Shown: piece after piece, positions 18,353-25,708 of the stretch
Layout of the letters: every line of letters starts with the position of its first letter
Numbering within the stretch: position 1 is the stretch's first letter
The notes under the pieces: generated by a model
Told to the model about the DNA's origin: nothing
The model's input: the letters and a program-made list of their open reading frames with translations, nothing else
Databases searched by the model: none
NCBI GenBank assembly: GCA_003135855.1
Contig: PNBD01000015.1
Span: forward strand, 137,444 to 172,834
Length of the DNA: 35,391 nt
Reading direction: 5' to 3'
From: Deltaproteobacteria bacterium
Lineage (GTDB): Bacteria > Desulfobacterota > Binatia > Binatales > Binataceae
Position numbers and translations under genes: made by a program

Positions 18353-19468
18353 ATGAAGGTCATTATCACCGGCGGGGCGGGATTCATCGGCAGCAACGCG
18401 GCCGCCCGCTATCTTGACCGCGGCCACGAAGTTGTTGTCATCGACAACCTTGATCGGCCTGGCACCAACTTGAATCTCAACTGGATCAAACGGCATGGGC
18501 CGCTTCAACTGGCGCGGATCGATATTCGCGATGGCGAGTCGATCGCGAAGACGTTTAGGGCGAATCGCGACGCTTCACTGGTGCTCCATCTGGCCGGCCA
18601 GGTCGCGGTGACCAATTCAGTCGCGCAGCCTCGGCTGGATTTCGAGATCAACGCGCTCGGCACGATCAATGTGCTCGAAGCGCTGCGGCTCGCGTCGATG
18701 GACGCGCCCTTGATTTACGCTTCGACCAACAAAGTGTACGGCGAGCTGAACGACGTGAACGTCGTCGAGCGCTCGAAGCGCTGGGAGTTCGAAAATCTGC
18801 CGCACGGAATTGCGGAGGAGCGCGGAATTGATTTTCATTCGCCGTACGGATGTTCGAAGGGAGCGGCTGACCAGTACGTGCGCGACTACAGTCGAATCTA
18901 CGGGCTCAACACGGTCGTGTTCCGCCAATCATGCATTTATGGAACGCGGCAGTTCGGCCATGAGGATCAGGGCTGGATCGCATGGTTCGTGATCGCCGCG
19001 GCGCTCGGATTTCCAATGACTGTCTACGGGGACGGCAAACAGGTGCGCGATGTGCTGTTCATCGACGACTTGCTCGACGGTTACGATGCTGCCGCGAGCA
19101 AAATCGATATTGCGCGCGGCCGGATATTTAACATTGGAGGCGGTCCACGCAACGCAATCTCATTGCTGGAACTGCTCGAGGCCTTGTCGCGCAAACTTGG
19201 CAGAAAGATTGACTATCGAATCGCCGAGCCGCGGCGAGGCGATCAGCGAATCTACGTCAGCGACATCCGTCGAGCGCAACAGGAATTTGCATGGACGCCG
19301 AAGATCGGTTGGGTCGATGGCATCGATCGGCTCACAGCATGGGTCGCGGCAAATCGCGACGAGTGCCGTAAGGCGTTCGAACGCGAGGCAAGCGCGCATC
19401 AAGTCTTGACCGCACATGAGGACCCGACGATTGCACGAACGGCTTGCAAGAATGACTTGCTCGACTGA
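18353..19468 (+). CDS. NAD-dependent epimerase of the CDP-paratose 2-epimerase (RfbE)-like group
   Basis: A 371-residue extended SDR protein. ATG 18353 has a good Shine-Dalgarno run (AGGGGG, about six bases upstream). The N-terminus MKVIITGGAGFIGSN is the NAD-binding Rossmann motif. The active-site motif is Y-G-C-S-K within SPYGCSKGAADQYV. The segment STNKVYGELNDVNVVERSKRWEF and the RQSCIYGTRQFGHEDQGWIAWF block resemble CDP-paratose 2-epimerase, which makes CDP-tyvelose. Genes for the earlier steps are not in the window, so a different NDP-sugar substrate is possible. The last 40 residues or so extend past the usual family end. Confidence 0.85.
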   Translation: MKVIITGGAGFIGSNAAARYLDRGHEVVVIDNLDRPGTNLNLNWIKRHGPLQLARIDIRDGESIAKTFRANRDASLVLHLAGQVAVTNSVAQPRLDFEINALGTINVLEALRLASMDAPLIYASTNKVYGELNDVNVVERSKRWEFENLPHGIAEERGIDFHSPYGCSKGAADQYVRDYSRIYGLNTVVFRQSCIYGTRQFGHEDQGWIAWFVIAAALGFPMTVYGDGKQVRDVLFIDDLLDGYDAAASKIDIARGRIFNIGGGPRNAISLLELLEALSRKLGRKIDYRIAEPRRGDQRIYVSDIRRAQQEFAWTPKIGWVDGIDRLTAWVAANRDECRKAFEREASAHQVLTAHEDPTIARTACKNDLLD

Positions 19469-19504
19469 CTACCTTAGTTGCTAATCAAAGTGAGTAGTGT
19501 GCGA

Positions 19505-20701
19505 ATGACCGCGACGATCGATGCCGCGAACGAACGGCGGCCGACCGTCGTTCATGTGGGCAAGTTCTACTCGCCGCATGTGGGTGGGATTGAAACGCAC
19601 CTGGAGACGCTGTGCCGGCAGCTTCGCAAATCGATCAACGTGCGGGTGTTGGTCGCAAACGATCGGCGCGGCGATGAGGACACAATCGTCGATGGGGTCA
19701 GCGTTTCGCGCCATGCGATCCAGTTCAATCTCGCGGGAGCGCCGGTCTGTCTGTCGATGGTGCGGAAAATCAGGCGTGCGAACGCCGATATCGTTCACGT
19801 TCATCTGCCGAATCCGGCGGGAATCATTGCGGTGATGGCGAGCGGATATCGTGGGCGACTGGTCGCGACCTGGCATAGCGACATCGTTCGTCAACGCCGG
19901 CTCGCGCAAATGTTCGCGCCGATTCAACGTCGATTCCTCCGGAATTGCGATGCGATCATTGCGACCTCATCCAGCTATGTTGAGAGTTCGCTCGATCTCG
20001 CAGGATTCAGGGATCGATGCCAGGTGATACCGTACGGGATCGAGGTGGATGAAATCCGCAGGCCCGACGCCGAAGCCGTAAGGTCGATTCGCGAGCGCTT
20101 CCCCGGACCGTTGATTCTTACCGTCGGGCGGCTGGTCTATTACAAGGGTTTTGAATATCTGATTCGCGCGATGAAGCGCATCCACGCGACGCTGCTAATC
20201 GTTGGTGACGGGCCGCTCAGAACATCTCTCGAACGCGAAGCAATCGCGCTGGGAGTCGGCGATCGCGTGATCTTCATGGGTGAGATGCAGCCGCGCGACA
20301 TCGCTCCGTACTATCATGCCTGTGATCTTTTCGTGCTGCCGTCGATCGCGCGCAGCGAGGCTTTCGGAATCGTGCAGCTCGAGGCGATGGCGTGCGGCAA
20401 GCCGGTGGTGAACACGCAAATCGCGTCGGGGGTGCCTTTTGTATCATTGAACAACATTACCGGGCTGACGATCGAACCGTGCAATGTGGCGGCGCTCGAG
20501 CAAGCGGTGAATCGATTGCTGGAGGACAGCGAGCTCAGAGCCAGGTATGGCAAGGCGGCGATTGCGCGGGTGGACACAGAATTCAGCAGCGCGACGATGG
20601 TCCGCCGGACGCTTACGCTGTACGAGCAGCTATTGTCGCGGAACTCGCGTGGCGATCAATCGCATACTCGTGATGCGGTCGTTGGTAATCTGGAGCAGTA
20701 G
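19505..20701 (+). CDS. GT4-family glycosyltransferase
   Basis: ATG 19505 gives a 398-residue product. TTG 19478 and GTG 19490 are also in frame and would add nine or five residues, and no start has a strong Shine-Dalgarno. The N-terminus has VVHVGKFYSPHVGGIETHLETL, the glycine-rich loop of GT4 enzymes. The C-terminal half has LTVGRLVYYKGFEYLIRAM and the donor motif SEAFGIVQLEAMACGKPVV (E-x7-E). It resembles the mannosyl- or rhamnosyl-transferase branch. It is the last glycosyltransferase of the locus, 69 bases ahead of the kinase-PqqD cassette. Confidence 0.9.
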   Translation: MTATIDAANERRPTVVHVGKFYSPHVGGIETHLETLCRQLRKSINVRVLVANDRRGDEDTIVDGVSVSRHAIQFNLAGAPVCLSMVRKIRRANADIVHVHLPNPAGIIAVMASGYRGRLVATWHSDIVRQRRLAQMFAPIQRRFLRNCDAIIATSSSYVESSLDLAGFRDRCQVIPYGIEVDEIRRPDAEAVRSIRERFPGPLILTVGRLVYYKGFEYLIRAMKRIHATLLIVGDGPLRTSLEREAIALGVGDRVIFMGEMQPRDIAPYYHACDLFVLPSIARSEAFGIVQLEAMACGKPVVNTQIASGVPFVSLNNITGLTIEPCNVAALEQAVNRLLEDSELRARYGKAAIARVDTEFSSATMVRRTLTLYEQLLSRNSRGDQSHTRDAVVGNLEQ

Positions 20702-20770
20702 GGACAACCTTTTCCGGCCATGCATTACTCGAGCGATAAACTGCCGCGTCTCAGACTTGATTCGACCTGA

Positions 20771-21634
20771 ATGGACAAGCTCAACCGCCTGGGCTGGGCG
20801 GAGGGAATTTCTTTTATTTCGTACGGCGTTCGAATTGGGATTCGCGCATCGCGCGAGGGCTTGGTCGGCACGCTCAACGATCGCCTGCCACCCGGATGGA
20901 AGCCCCATCCCGGACAAATCGTCGATCGGCTCTATTCGTTCGTGGTCGGCGGCGATGACCCGCTGCGCAAGCGCCGGCTGCTCTACCTGCTTTACGGCGA
21001 TGGGACGCGAGTCGCGCGGGATCGCGAGCTCGAGCCGGTGTTGGACGCGTTCGAGTCAGATCTCCGCCTGTCGGTTGCGTTTGCCGCACGCCAGCGAGTG
21101 TTCGTACATGCCGGCGTGGTGGGATGGCGGGGCAAGGCGATCGTGATCGCTGGAAAAACCTTCACCGGCAAGACTACTTTGGCGGCTGAGCTGGTGAAGC
21201 TGGGAGCGGAATACTATTCGGACGAGTACGCGGTGCTGGATTTGAGCGGACGCGTGCGTCCGTTTCCTCGGCCCCTGTCTATTCGCGATCCGGCCACGGC
21301 CAGGACCCACTACCTGTCGGTCGAGGAGTTTGGCGGGCGCGCCGGAGTCAAGCCGCTGTCCGTTGGAATGGTAGTGGATACAAGGTATCGTGAAGGCGCG
21401 CGATGGCATCCGATGCGGGTTTCGCCCGGCGCTGGCGCAATGGTATTGCTGGCGAATACGGTATCGGCGCGTCATCGGCCCGCGCGCAACTTGCCGGTGA
21501 TCAGGAAAGCCGTTAGCAGCGCGATAATTCTGCGCGGCGTTCGCGGCGAGGCAGCAACTGTGGCGCGCGATCTCCTGGCGCGGATGGATCAGGCGGACGC
21601 CGAGCCGGATCGCCGTGCGCTCGGAACGTTTTGA
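20771..21634 (+). CDS. HPr kinase-like (HprK-related) P-loop kinase of a PqqD cassette
   Basis: A 287-residue protein. After about 110 N-terminal residues comes a C-terminal HprK-like core with P-loop GKTFTGKTT (residues 128-136), followed by YYSDEYAVLD (about 149-157), the acidic catalytic region, and PFPRPLSIR. True HprK phosphorylates HPr on Ser. Shorter relatives occur next to PqqD-domain proteins in exopolysaccharide loci and in some lasso peptide clusters, where one type phosphorylates the C-terminal Ser of the precursor. Here the next gene, 29 bases downstream, encodes exactly such a PqqD protein, so its tail is a candidate substrate. No HPr or sugar-PTS gene is visible. Confidence 0.82.
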   Translation: MDKLNRLGWAEGISFISYGVRIGIRASREGLVGTLNDRLPPGWKPHPGQIVDRLYSFVVGGDDPLRKRRLLYLLYGDGTRVARDRELEPVLDAFESDLRLSVAFAARQRVFVHAGVVGWRGKAIVIAGKTFTGKTTLAAELVKLGAEYYSDEYAVLDLSGRVRPFPRPLSIRDPATARTHYLSVEEFGGRAGVKPLSVGMVVDTRYREGARWHPMRVSPGAGAMVLLANTVSARHRPARNLPVIRKAVSSAIILRGVRGEAATVARDLLARMDQADAEPDRRALGTF

Positions 21635-21663
21635 GTTTTATGGGTAGTGGGGAATAACTTCCG

Positions 21664-22197
21664 ATGGCAAAGCTACAGTCGAAGTATGACGTGCGGCCAA
21701 TCGCGAGCACCGACGGCATGATCGTCGAGGAACTCGACACTGAGCTTCTGATTTACGATACCGCACGGGACAAGGCGCATTGCCTGAACCCGGCCGCGGC
21801 CACGGTGTGGAAGCATTGCGACGGACAAAAGACGGTCGAAGAGCTGCAAGCGCTCATCGCGCCCGAAGCAGGTGCGGCAGATTCGCGCGATATGATCGTC
21901 GGCTGCTTGCGTGATTTTCAACGTCGCCATCTGGTTACAGGGACAACAGGCTGGCTCGATTCCGAGCGCCAAGTCTCCCGCCGCGAATTGTTGAAGCGGG
22001 TCTCGGTGACCGCTGCCGTGGTTGTATTGGTGCCACTGGTGACGACCATCGTCGCACCGACGCCTGCGGCCGCCGCGTCCTGTCTCGCGGGCGGTGCCAC
22101 TTGCTCAATAGGCTCCCAATGTTGTTCAGGAAACTGCTCTGGCTTCACTTGCGGACCTCCCCTACGACCACGAGGACGCAGCCCCCGAAATTCCTAG
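21664..22197 (+). CDS. PqqD-like domain fused to an internal Tat signal and a six-cysteine knottin-like tail
   Basis: A 177-residue protein in three parts. Residues 1-95 form a PqqD-like (RiPP recognition element) domain with the family block AHCLNPAAATVWKHCDG followed by TVEEL. Residues 104-138 look like a Tat signal: SRRELLKR at 105-112, a hydrophobic stretch to about 131, then TPAAAA, an AxA-type cleavage site. The six cysteines of the tail begin immediately after it: C140, C147, C153, C154, C158 and C163, spaced C-x6-C-x5-CC-x3-C-x4-C. This is the inhibitor-cystine-knot framework. An Arg-rich end closing in Ser177 follows. Cleavage would release a peptide of about 39 residues. Alternatively C140 could be a lipid-anchored cysteine. 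The PqqD part is well supported, and the function of the tail is inference. Confidence 0.85.
   Translation: MAKLQSKYDVRPIASTDGMIVEELDTELLIYDTARDKAHCLNPAAATVWKHCDGQKTVEELQALIAPEAGAADSRDMIVGCLRDFQRRHLVTGTTGWLDSERQVSRRELLKRVSVTAAVVVLVPLVTTIVAPTPAAAASCLAGGATCSIGSQCCSGNCSGFTCGPPLRPRGRSPRNS
22081..22152 (+). other. Six-cysteine inhibitor-cystine-knot-like segment
   Basis: This is the coding stretch from C140 to C163 of the PqqD fusion protein. The cysteine order C-C-CC-C-C and loop sizes 6, 5, 0, 3 and 4 match the framework of omega-conotoxin-type knottins (MVIIA has loops 6, 6, 0, 3 and 4, with CCTGSC where this protein has CCSGNC). The loops are rich in Gly and Ser. Disulfide pairing cannot be read from sequence. 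Confidence 0.6.
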
Positions 22198-22302
22198 ATT
22201 GGGATTTACTATAGGTGCCGGTAGCCAGGTACTTTTCGGCTCGCCGAGCATTAGAGTACTGGGCTAATTTCTCCTTCCGTCTCTTCCGCGTCGAGCGCTT
22301 AC

Positions 22303-23340
22303 TTGGCCGGTCAGCAGATCGCGCGCATGCTGTCGGGTGCGTGGCGAGTCGCGCCACCTGTGCTGGATTTCGATCGGAATCTGCTGGACGGCGTTCGGCC
22401 GCAGCTGCTCGCCTCGGGCACTGCCGGCCTGGTCTGGAGAAAAATTCGTGGCGACCAGTCGATGACGGATTCGCCGGTGGCGGACGTGTTCCGCGATTGG
22501 TATCGCAGCAACGCGCTCAATTCGGCACGTCAGCAGCAGGCGATTGCGGCAATATTTTCGCGGCTCACCGAAAATAAGATAAATCCAATCATCGTCAAGG
22601 GCTGGTCGGTTGCGCGGCTGTATCCAGAGCTGGCGGCGCGGCCGGTTGGCGATATCGATCTATACGTTGCGCCCGAGGATCGCGCGAAGGCCGAACAAAT
22701 CGTGCGCAAACTGCCCGACTTTCCGTACCATGTAGATTTCGAGCACTTGGCGCTGGCGCTCAGCAAAGACACGGTGGCCAGTGTTTTCGAGCGCTCCGAA
22801 ATACGCGAATTGCACGGCACCCCGGTTCGGGTGCTGGGCGCCGAGGACAATCTGCGGCTGCTGGCCGTGCATTTCCTGCAGCATGGCGGATGGCGCCCAC
22901 TGTGGCTGTGTGACGTGGCAGTCGCGTTGGAGAATCGGCCGCCGCAGTTCGATTGGAAACGATGCCTCGGCGACGATCAGATCAGAATAAACTGGGTCGA
23001 GAGCGTGCTAGTGCTTGCGCATCTGTTGCTCGGGGCGCGGATCGACGACACGCCGGCGGCCGACTGGATTGCAGAATTTCCGCAATGGCCGCGCGAGTCG
23101 ATCCTCGAGAAGTGGGGTCGGCTCTCGATTGAGACGGTCGGGCAAGGGTACTTTCCACCGGTCGGCTCGATGCTCAAACCGGGGAATTTTATTCGCGCGA
23201 TCAGGCATCGCTGGGACGATTCAATCCGGGCGACGGTCGAGGCAGGTGGGCGATTCGACAATTCGTCGCGGCTGCCGATGAAGATCCGATGGGGTCTCAA
23301 GCGAGCTGCGCAATTCTATTTCCCGAGGATCGAGCACTAG
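22303..23340 (+). CDS. Nucleotidyltransferase-fold family protein of the PqqD/HprK cassette
   Basis: A 345-residue protein. The first plausible start is TTG 22303. An in-frame TAG lies about 50 bases upstream and no ATG comes before 22327, so ATG 22327 is the alternative. The diagnostic block is IIVKGWSVARLYPELAARPVGDIDLYV (residues 96-122), where D117-x-D119 corresponds to the metal-binding pair of the nucleotidyltransferase fold. Proteins of this family (Nucleotidyltransferase_5 type) often accompany HprK-like kinases and PqqD proteins, and their reaction is not established. The 3' end overlaps the opposite-strand SGNH gene by 120 bases. Confidence 0.83.
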   Translation: MAGQQIARMLSGAWRVAPPVLDFDRNLLDGVRPQLLASGTAGLVWRKIRGDQSMTDSPVADVFRDWYRSNALNSARQQQAIAAIFSRLTENKINPIIVKGWSVARLYPELAARPVGDIDLYVAPEDRAKAEQIVRKLPDFPYHVDFEHLALALSKDTVASVFERSEIRELHGTPVRVLGAEDNLRLLAVHFLQHGGWRPLWLCDVAVALENRPPQFDWKRCLGDDQIRINWVESVLVLAHLLLGARIDDTPAADWIAEFPQWPRESILEKWGRLSIETVGQGYFPPVGSMLKPGNFIRAIRHRWDDSIRATVEAGGRFDNSSRLPMKIRWGLKRAAQFYFPRIEH

Positions 23341-24357
23341 CGGCGCCGCGGGCGCTGCCGAGTTCGCGGCATTCGAATCGCGCAGATAATCTGCGAGACG
23401 GCGGCTGAAATCGTCAGCACCAGAGGCGGACAGATGCAGATGATCGGCGAATTCGTCGGGGCGCTCTATCCAGTCACTCGCGTTCAAGTAAACCGCGCCA
23501 GCCTGTTCGACCAGCGTACGCACATAGTCTCGATATCTGTTCCACGCGGGGAGAGAGTAAAAGGTGCGCTGATGGAACGGATGCATCGGCATCTCGACGA
23601 TCACGACTCGCGCGCCATGCGCCTTTGATTCCGCGATGATCTGCAGGATCGGAGCGCTGAGTTTAGCGTGCTCCGCGATCGAGCGATCGCAGTGCGCGGT
23701 GAAGGCGGCGGGCGAGCCAGCCTCGAGCATCGCGAAATCCGAGACCTGACCCATACGATTGATCGCGACCGGCGGCATCCCCAGCTGGCTCATCGCGCGG
23801 CGCATCAATTCGACTTTCTGCCAGATGGCGCCGCGCTCGACCATGATGGGGACGTGGCGCATCAGGCTGAATTCGAGGCGGTCGCGCGGGCTCATCTCAT
23901 AATATTTAAGGGCGAGGTCGGGCTCGAGATAATAGCTGGCGGCGCGATTACCGATAAGATCGCTGTTGGTCGCGAGCGGCGGCTCGGTGAGCTGGAAATC
24001 GAAAAATCCGTAGATGACGGTCGTCAGGGTCTGGCCGCGCCGCAGCACGCGGCGCAACAGCATCAGATGTTCGACCGGATCCGTGGCGCCAAGGGCGGCG
24101 TTGAATCCGACCGCACGCATCGGCTTGATATCGGCGTCGAAGGCGGCCGCCTTGAATCCCGCGGCCATTAGCGAGTTGCCAAGGGCTAGATGAGTGACGT
24201 CGCTGGTCGAGTTCAACTGACGAAGCAATTGCCGGGGCATGGAATTCCGCGCGGATCTCGCCACCAGGAAATTGACGCCGGCAATGATGATCGCAGCGAC
24301 CACCAAGGAGACGAGGAAGTCCCTCGCGGAGAGGGAAGGTGATGATTTAGAAATCAA
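23221..24357 (-). CDS. SGNH/DltD-like protein of an MBOAT acylation module
   Basis: A 378-residue protein starting at TTG (24357-24355), overlapping the stop of the small gene upstream by 11 bases. One N-terminal membrane segment (about residues 13-33) anchors a periplasmic domain. Block I reads LALGNSL with GNS at 60-62, the nucleophile-serine position. The late block is DHLH at 305-308, the Asp and His of the triad. An EMPMHP stretch precedes it. This is the architecture of DltD and related SGNH partners, which complete acyl transfer to a cell-envelope polymer. The last 40 residues, from about 339, are antisense to the neighbouring gene and look like a read-through extension beyond the usual family end. 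Confidence 0.82.
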   Translation of the reverse strand: MISKSSPSLSARDFLVSLVVAAIIIAGVNFLVARSARNSMPRQLLRQLNSTSDVTHLALGNSLMAAGFKAAAFDADIKPMRAVGFNAALGATDPVEHLMLLRRVLRRGQTLTTVIYGFFDFQLTEPPLATNSDLIGNRAASYYLEPDLALKYYEMSPRDRLEFSLMRHVPIMVERGAIWQKVELMRRAMSQLGMPPVAINRMGQVSDFAMLEAGSPAAFTAHCDRSIAEHAKLSAPILQIIAESKAHGARVVIVEMPMHPFHQRTFYSLPAWNRYRDYVRTLVEQAGAVYLNASDWIERPDEFADHLHLSASGADDFSRRLADYLRDSNAANSAAPAAPLVLDPREIELRSSLETPSDLHRQPRRIVESPTCLDRRPD

Positions 24358-24532
24358 TGTAGATAAACTTCGACGTTTGTCCTGAAAATAGAATCACGAG
24401 AAACAGCAGAATGCCCCACCACAACCCTCGCACCACCGGATTCAGAAACCATTGCGGGGAATCTTCAGGCGGCGAATCCGCGGCGCCGCCGAAAAAATCC
24501 AGGACTTGTTTCCACCAGAGAATAGTATTCAT
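24347..24532 (-). CDS. Small membrane protein with DltX-like C-terminal FIYxxF motif
   Basis: A 61-residue protein between the MBOAT and SGNH genes. Its ATG lies three bases after the MBOAT stop, and its stop overlaps the SGNH start. It has a soluble N-terminal part, one membrane segment (about residues 38-50), and ends in SKFIYIDF with Tyr at residue 58. DltX, the small partner of DltB and DltD, ends in a comparable FIYxxF motif whose Tyr has been proposed to carry the acyl group between the two enzymes. The matching position, length and motif make this a DltX-type relay peptide, although overall sequence similarity to DltX is low. Confidence 0.8.
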   Translation of the reverse strand: MNTILWWKQVLDFFGGAADSPPEDSPQWFLNPVVRGLWWGILLFLVILFSGQTSKFIYIDF

Positions 24533-24535
24533 GCG

Positions 24536-25708
24536 CTAACCGATAAGAAGTCGTTGGAAGAAAAATCTCGCAGTCGGCAAATCCATACAGAAGAACGCCC
24601 ACCCCAGATTCACGGTCGTGAAAGTGATCGCCCACCCGATCAGCCGGCCCACGGTCGAGACCTGCCGTGCGCCACGAAGGTCCCGCCAGACGCGATTTCC
24701 CGTGAGCAGCATTCCATGCCACAGCCCCCACACGATGAAGTTGGTGCCGGCGCCGTGCCAGACGCCGCTAATGAACATCGTGACGATCAGGTTTGAATAG
24801 TTGCGCAAGCGCGCCACGCGAGAGCCGCCGAGTGGAATGAAAACATAGTCGAACAACCAGGTTGAGAGCGAGATATGCCAGTTGCGCCAGAAATCAGCGA
24901 TGTTCGACCGCATATATGGCCAATCGAAATTTTCCGGCACCACGATTCCGAACACGCGCGCCGACCCGATCGCGATATCGGAATAGCCCGCGAAGTCGAA
25001 ATAGATCTTGATCCCATATGCGAACAGCCAGAGCGGCAGTACCCGTCGATCCGCGATCGCGATGTCGGCGGCATTGAGGTGATTGGTGAAGGCGGTCATC
25101 AGATCGGCCACCGCGAACTTCTTCACCAGACCGACCAGGATTCGAGTAAACCCAGTCTGTAGGTCGAGCCAGGAAGCTTCAGCGGCGCGCAGCTTTGGCA
25201 GAAAATCTTCGTAGCGCTTGATCGGGCCCGCGACGAGCGTGGGGAAAAACAGGATGAACGCCAAATATTCCTTGACCGCGCCCGCTGAGGTCTTTCCGCG
25301 ATAACGATCGACCGCGTAATGGATGAATTCGAAAGTGAAAAAGGAAATCCCGAGCGGTAGAAACGCTCCGGACCAATGCCACGGATTTGCGGATGTGGCG
25401 CTCCAGGCGAGACCGGTCAGGTAATTCCAATATTTGAAGATCGCCAGAAAGATGACGCTCTGAACCACTCCGATGAAACAGATGGCGGCGCCCGGCCGGT
25501 AAAGGCGGCTGAAAATGCTCTCCCACAAGAAGATCGAGAGGCAGAATGCGCCGACAACGCCGCCGAAACCGAGCAGCGAGAAGTACACGTAAAAGAAACA
25601 GGCTGACAAAACAATTACCCAAGGCCGCCAGGGTAGCGGCGACAGCTTGAATGCCAGTGCGGCGGGAATCAGAAAAAAGAAGTAGTAGTCGAAGGTGTTG
25701 AAGATCAT
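24536..25708 (-). CDS. MBOAT-family membrane O-acyltransferase
   Basis: The start is ATG at 25708-25706, overlapping the upstream stop as ATGA. A longer in-frame reading to 26479 lies over the flippase-like gene and is rejected. The 390-residue polytopic protein has the family blocks FFPTLVAGPIKRYEDF (about 154-169), YFDFAGYSDIAIG, and DFWRNWHISLSTW. The catalytic-histidine motif SGVWHGAGTNFIVWGLWHG places the essential His at 318. MBOAT proteins of the AlgI/DltB group move an acyl group across the inner membrane for transfer to an extracytoplasmic polymer. It is shorter than AlgI. The acyl donor (acetyl or other) is unknown. The DltX-like and SGNH genes follow directly. Confidence 0.93.
   Translation of the reverse strand: MIFNTFDYYFFFLIPAALAFKLSPLPWRPWVIVLSACFFYVYFSLLGFGGVVGAFCLSIFLWESIFSRLYRPGAAICFIGVVQSVIFLAIFKYWNYLTGLAWSATSANPWHWSGAFLPLGISFFTFEFIHYAVDRYRGKTSAGAVKEYLAFILFFPTLVAGPIKRYEDFLPKLRAAEASWLDLQTGFTRILVGLVKKFAVADLMTAFTNHLNAADIAIADRRVLPLWLFAYGIKIYFDFAGYSDIAIGSARVFGIVVPENFDWPYMRSNIADFWRNWHISLSTWLFDYVFIPLGGSRVARLRNYSNLIVTMFISGVWHGAGTNFIVWGLWHGMLLTGNRVWRDLRGARQVSTVGRLIGWAITFTTVNLGWAFFCMDLPTARFFFQRLLIG

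Noticed and set aside
19466-19496. CTTAGTTGCTAA near the GT4 start resembles the repeat at 34648-34658
   Set aside because: The match is short, the context is unrelated and no second copy lies nearby, so it is probably chance.
22072-22083. Lipobox reading of AASC at the start of the cysteine tail
   Set aside because: The -3 position is Ala where Leu, Val or Ile is usual, and lipidation of the first cysteine would break the six-cysteine framework. It is kept only as an alternative.
22218-22256. Inverted repeat TCGG-CTCG-CCGA with weak outer pairing after the PqqD fusion gene
   Set aside because: The stem is short and no T-run follows, so it is not a convincing terminator.
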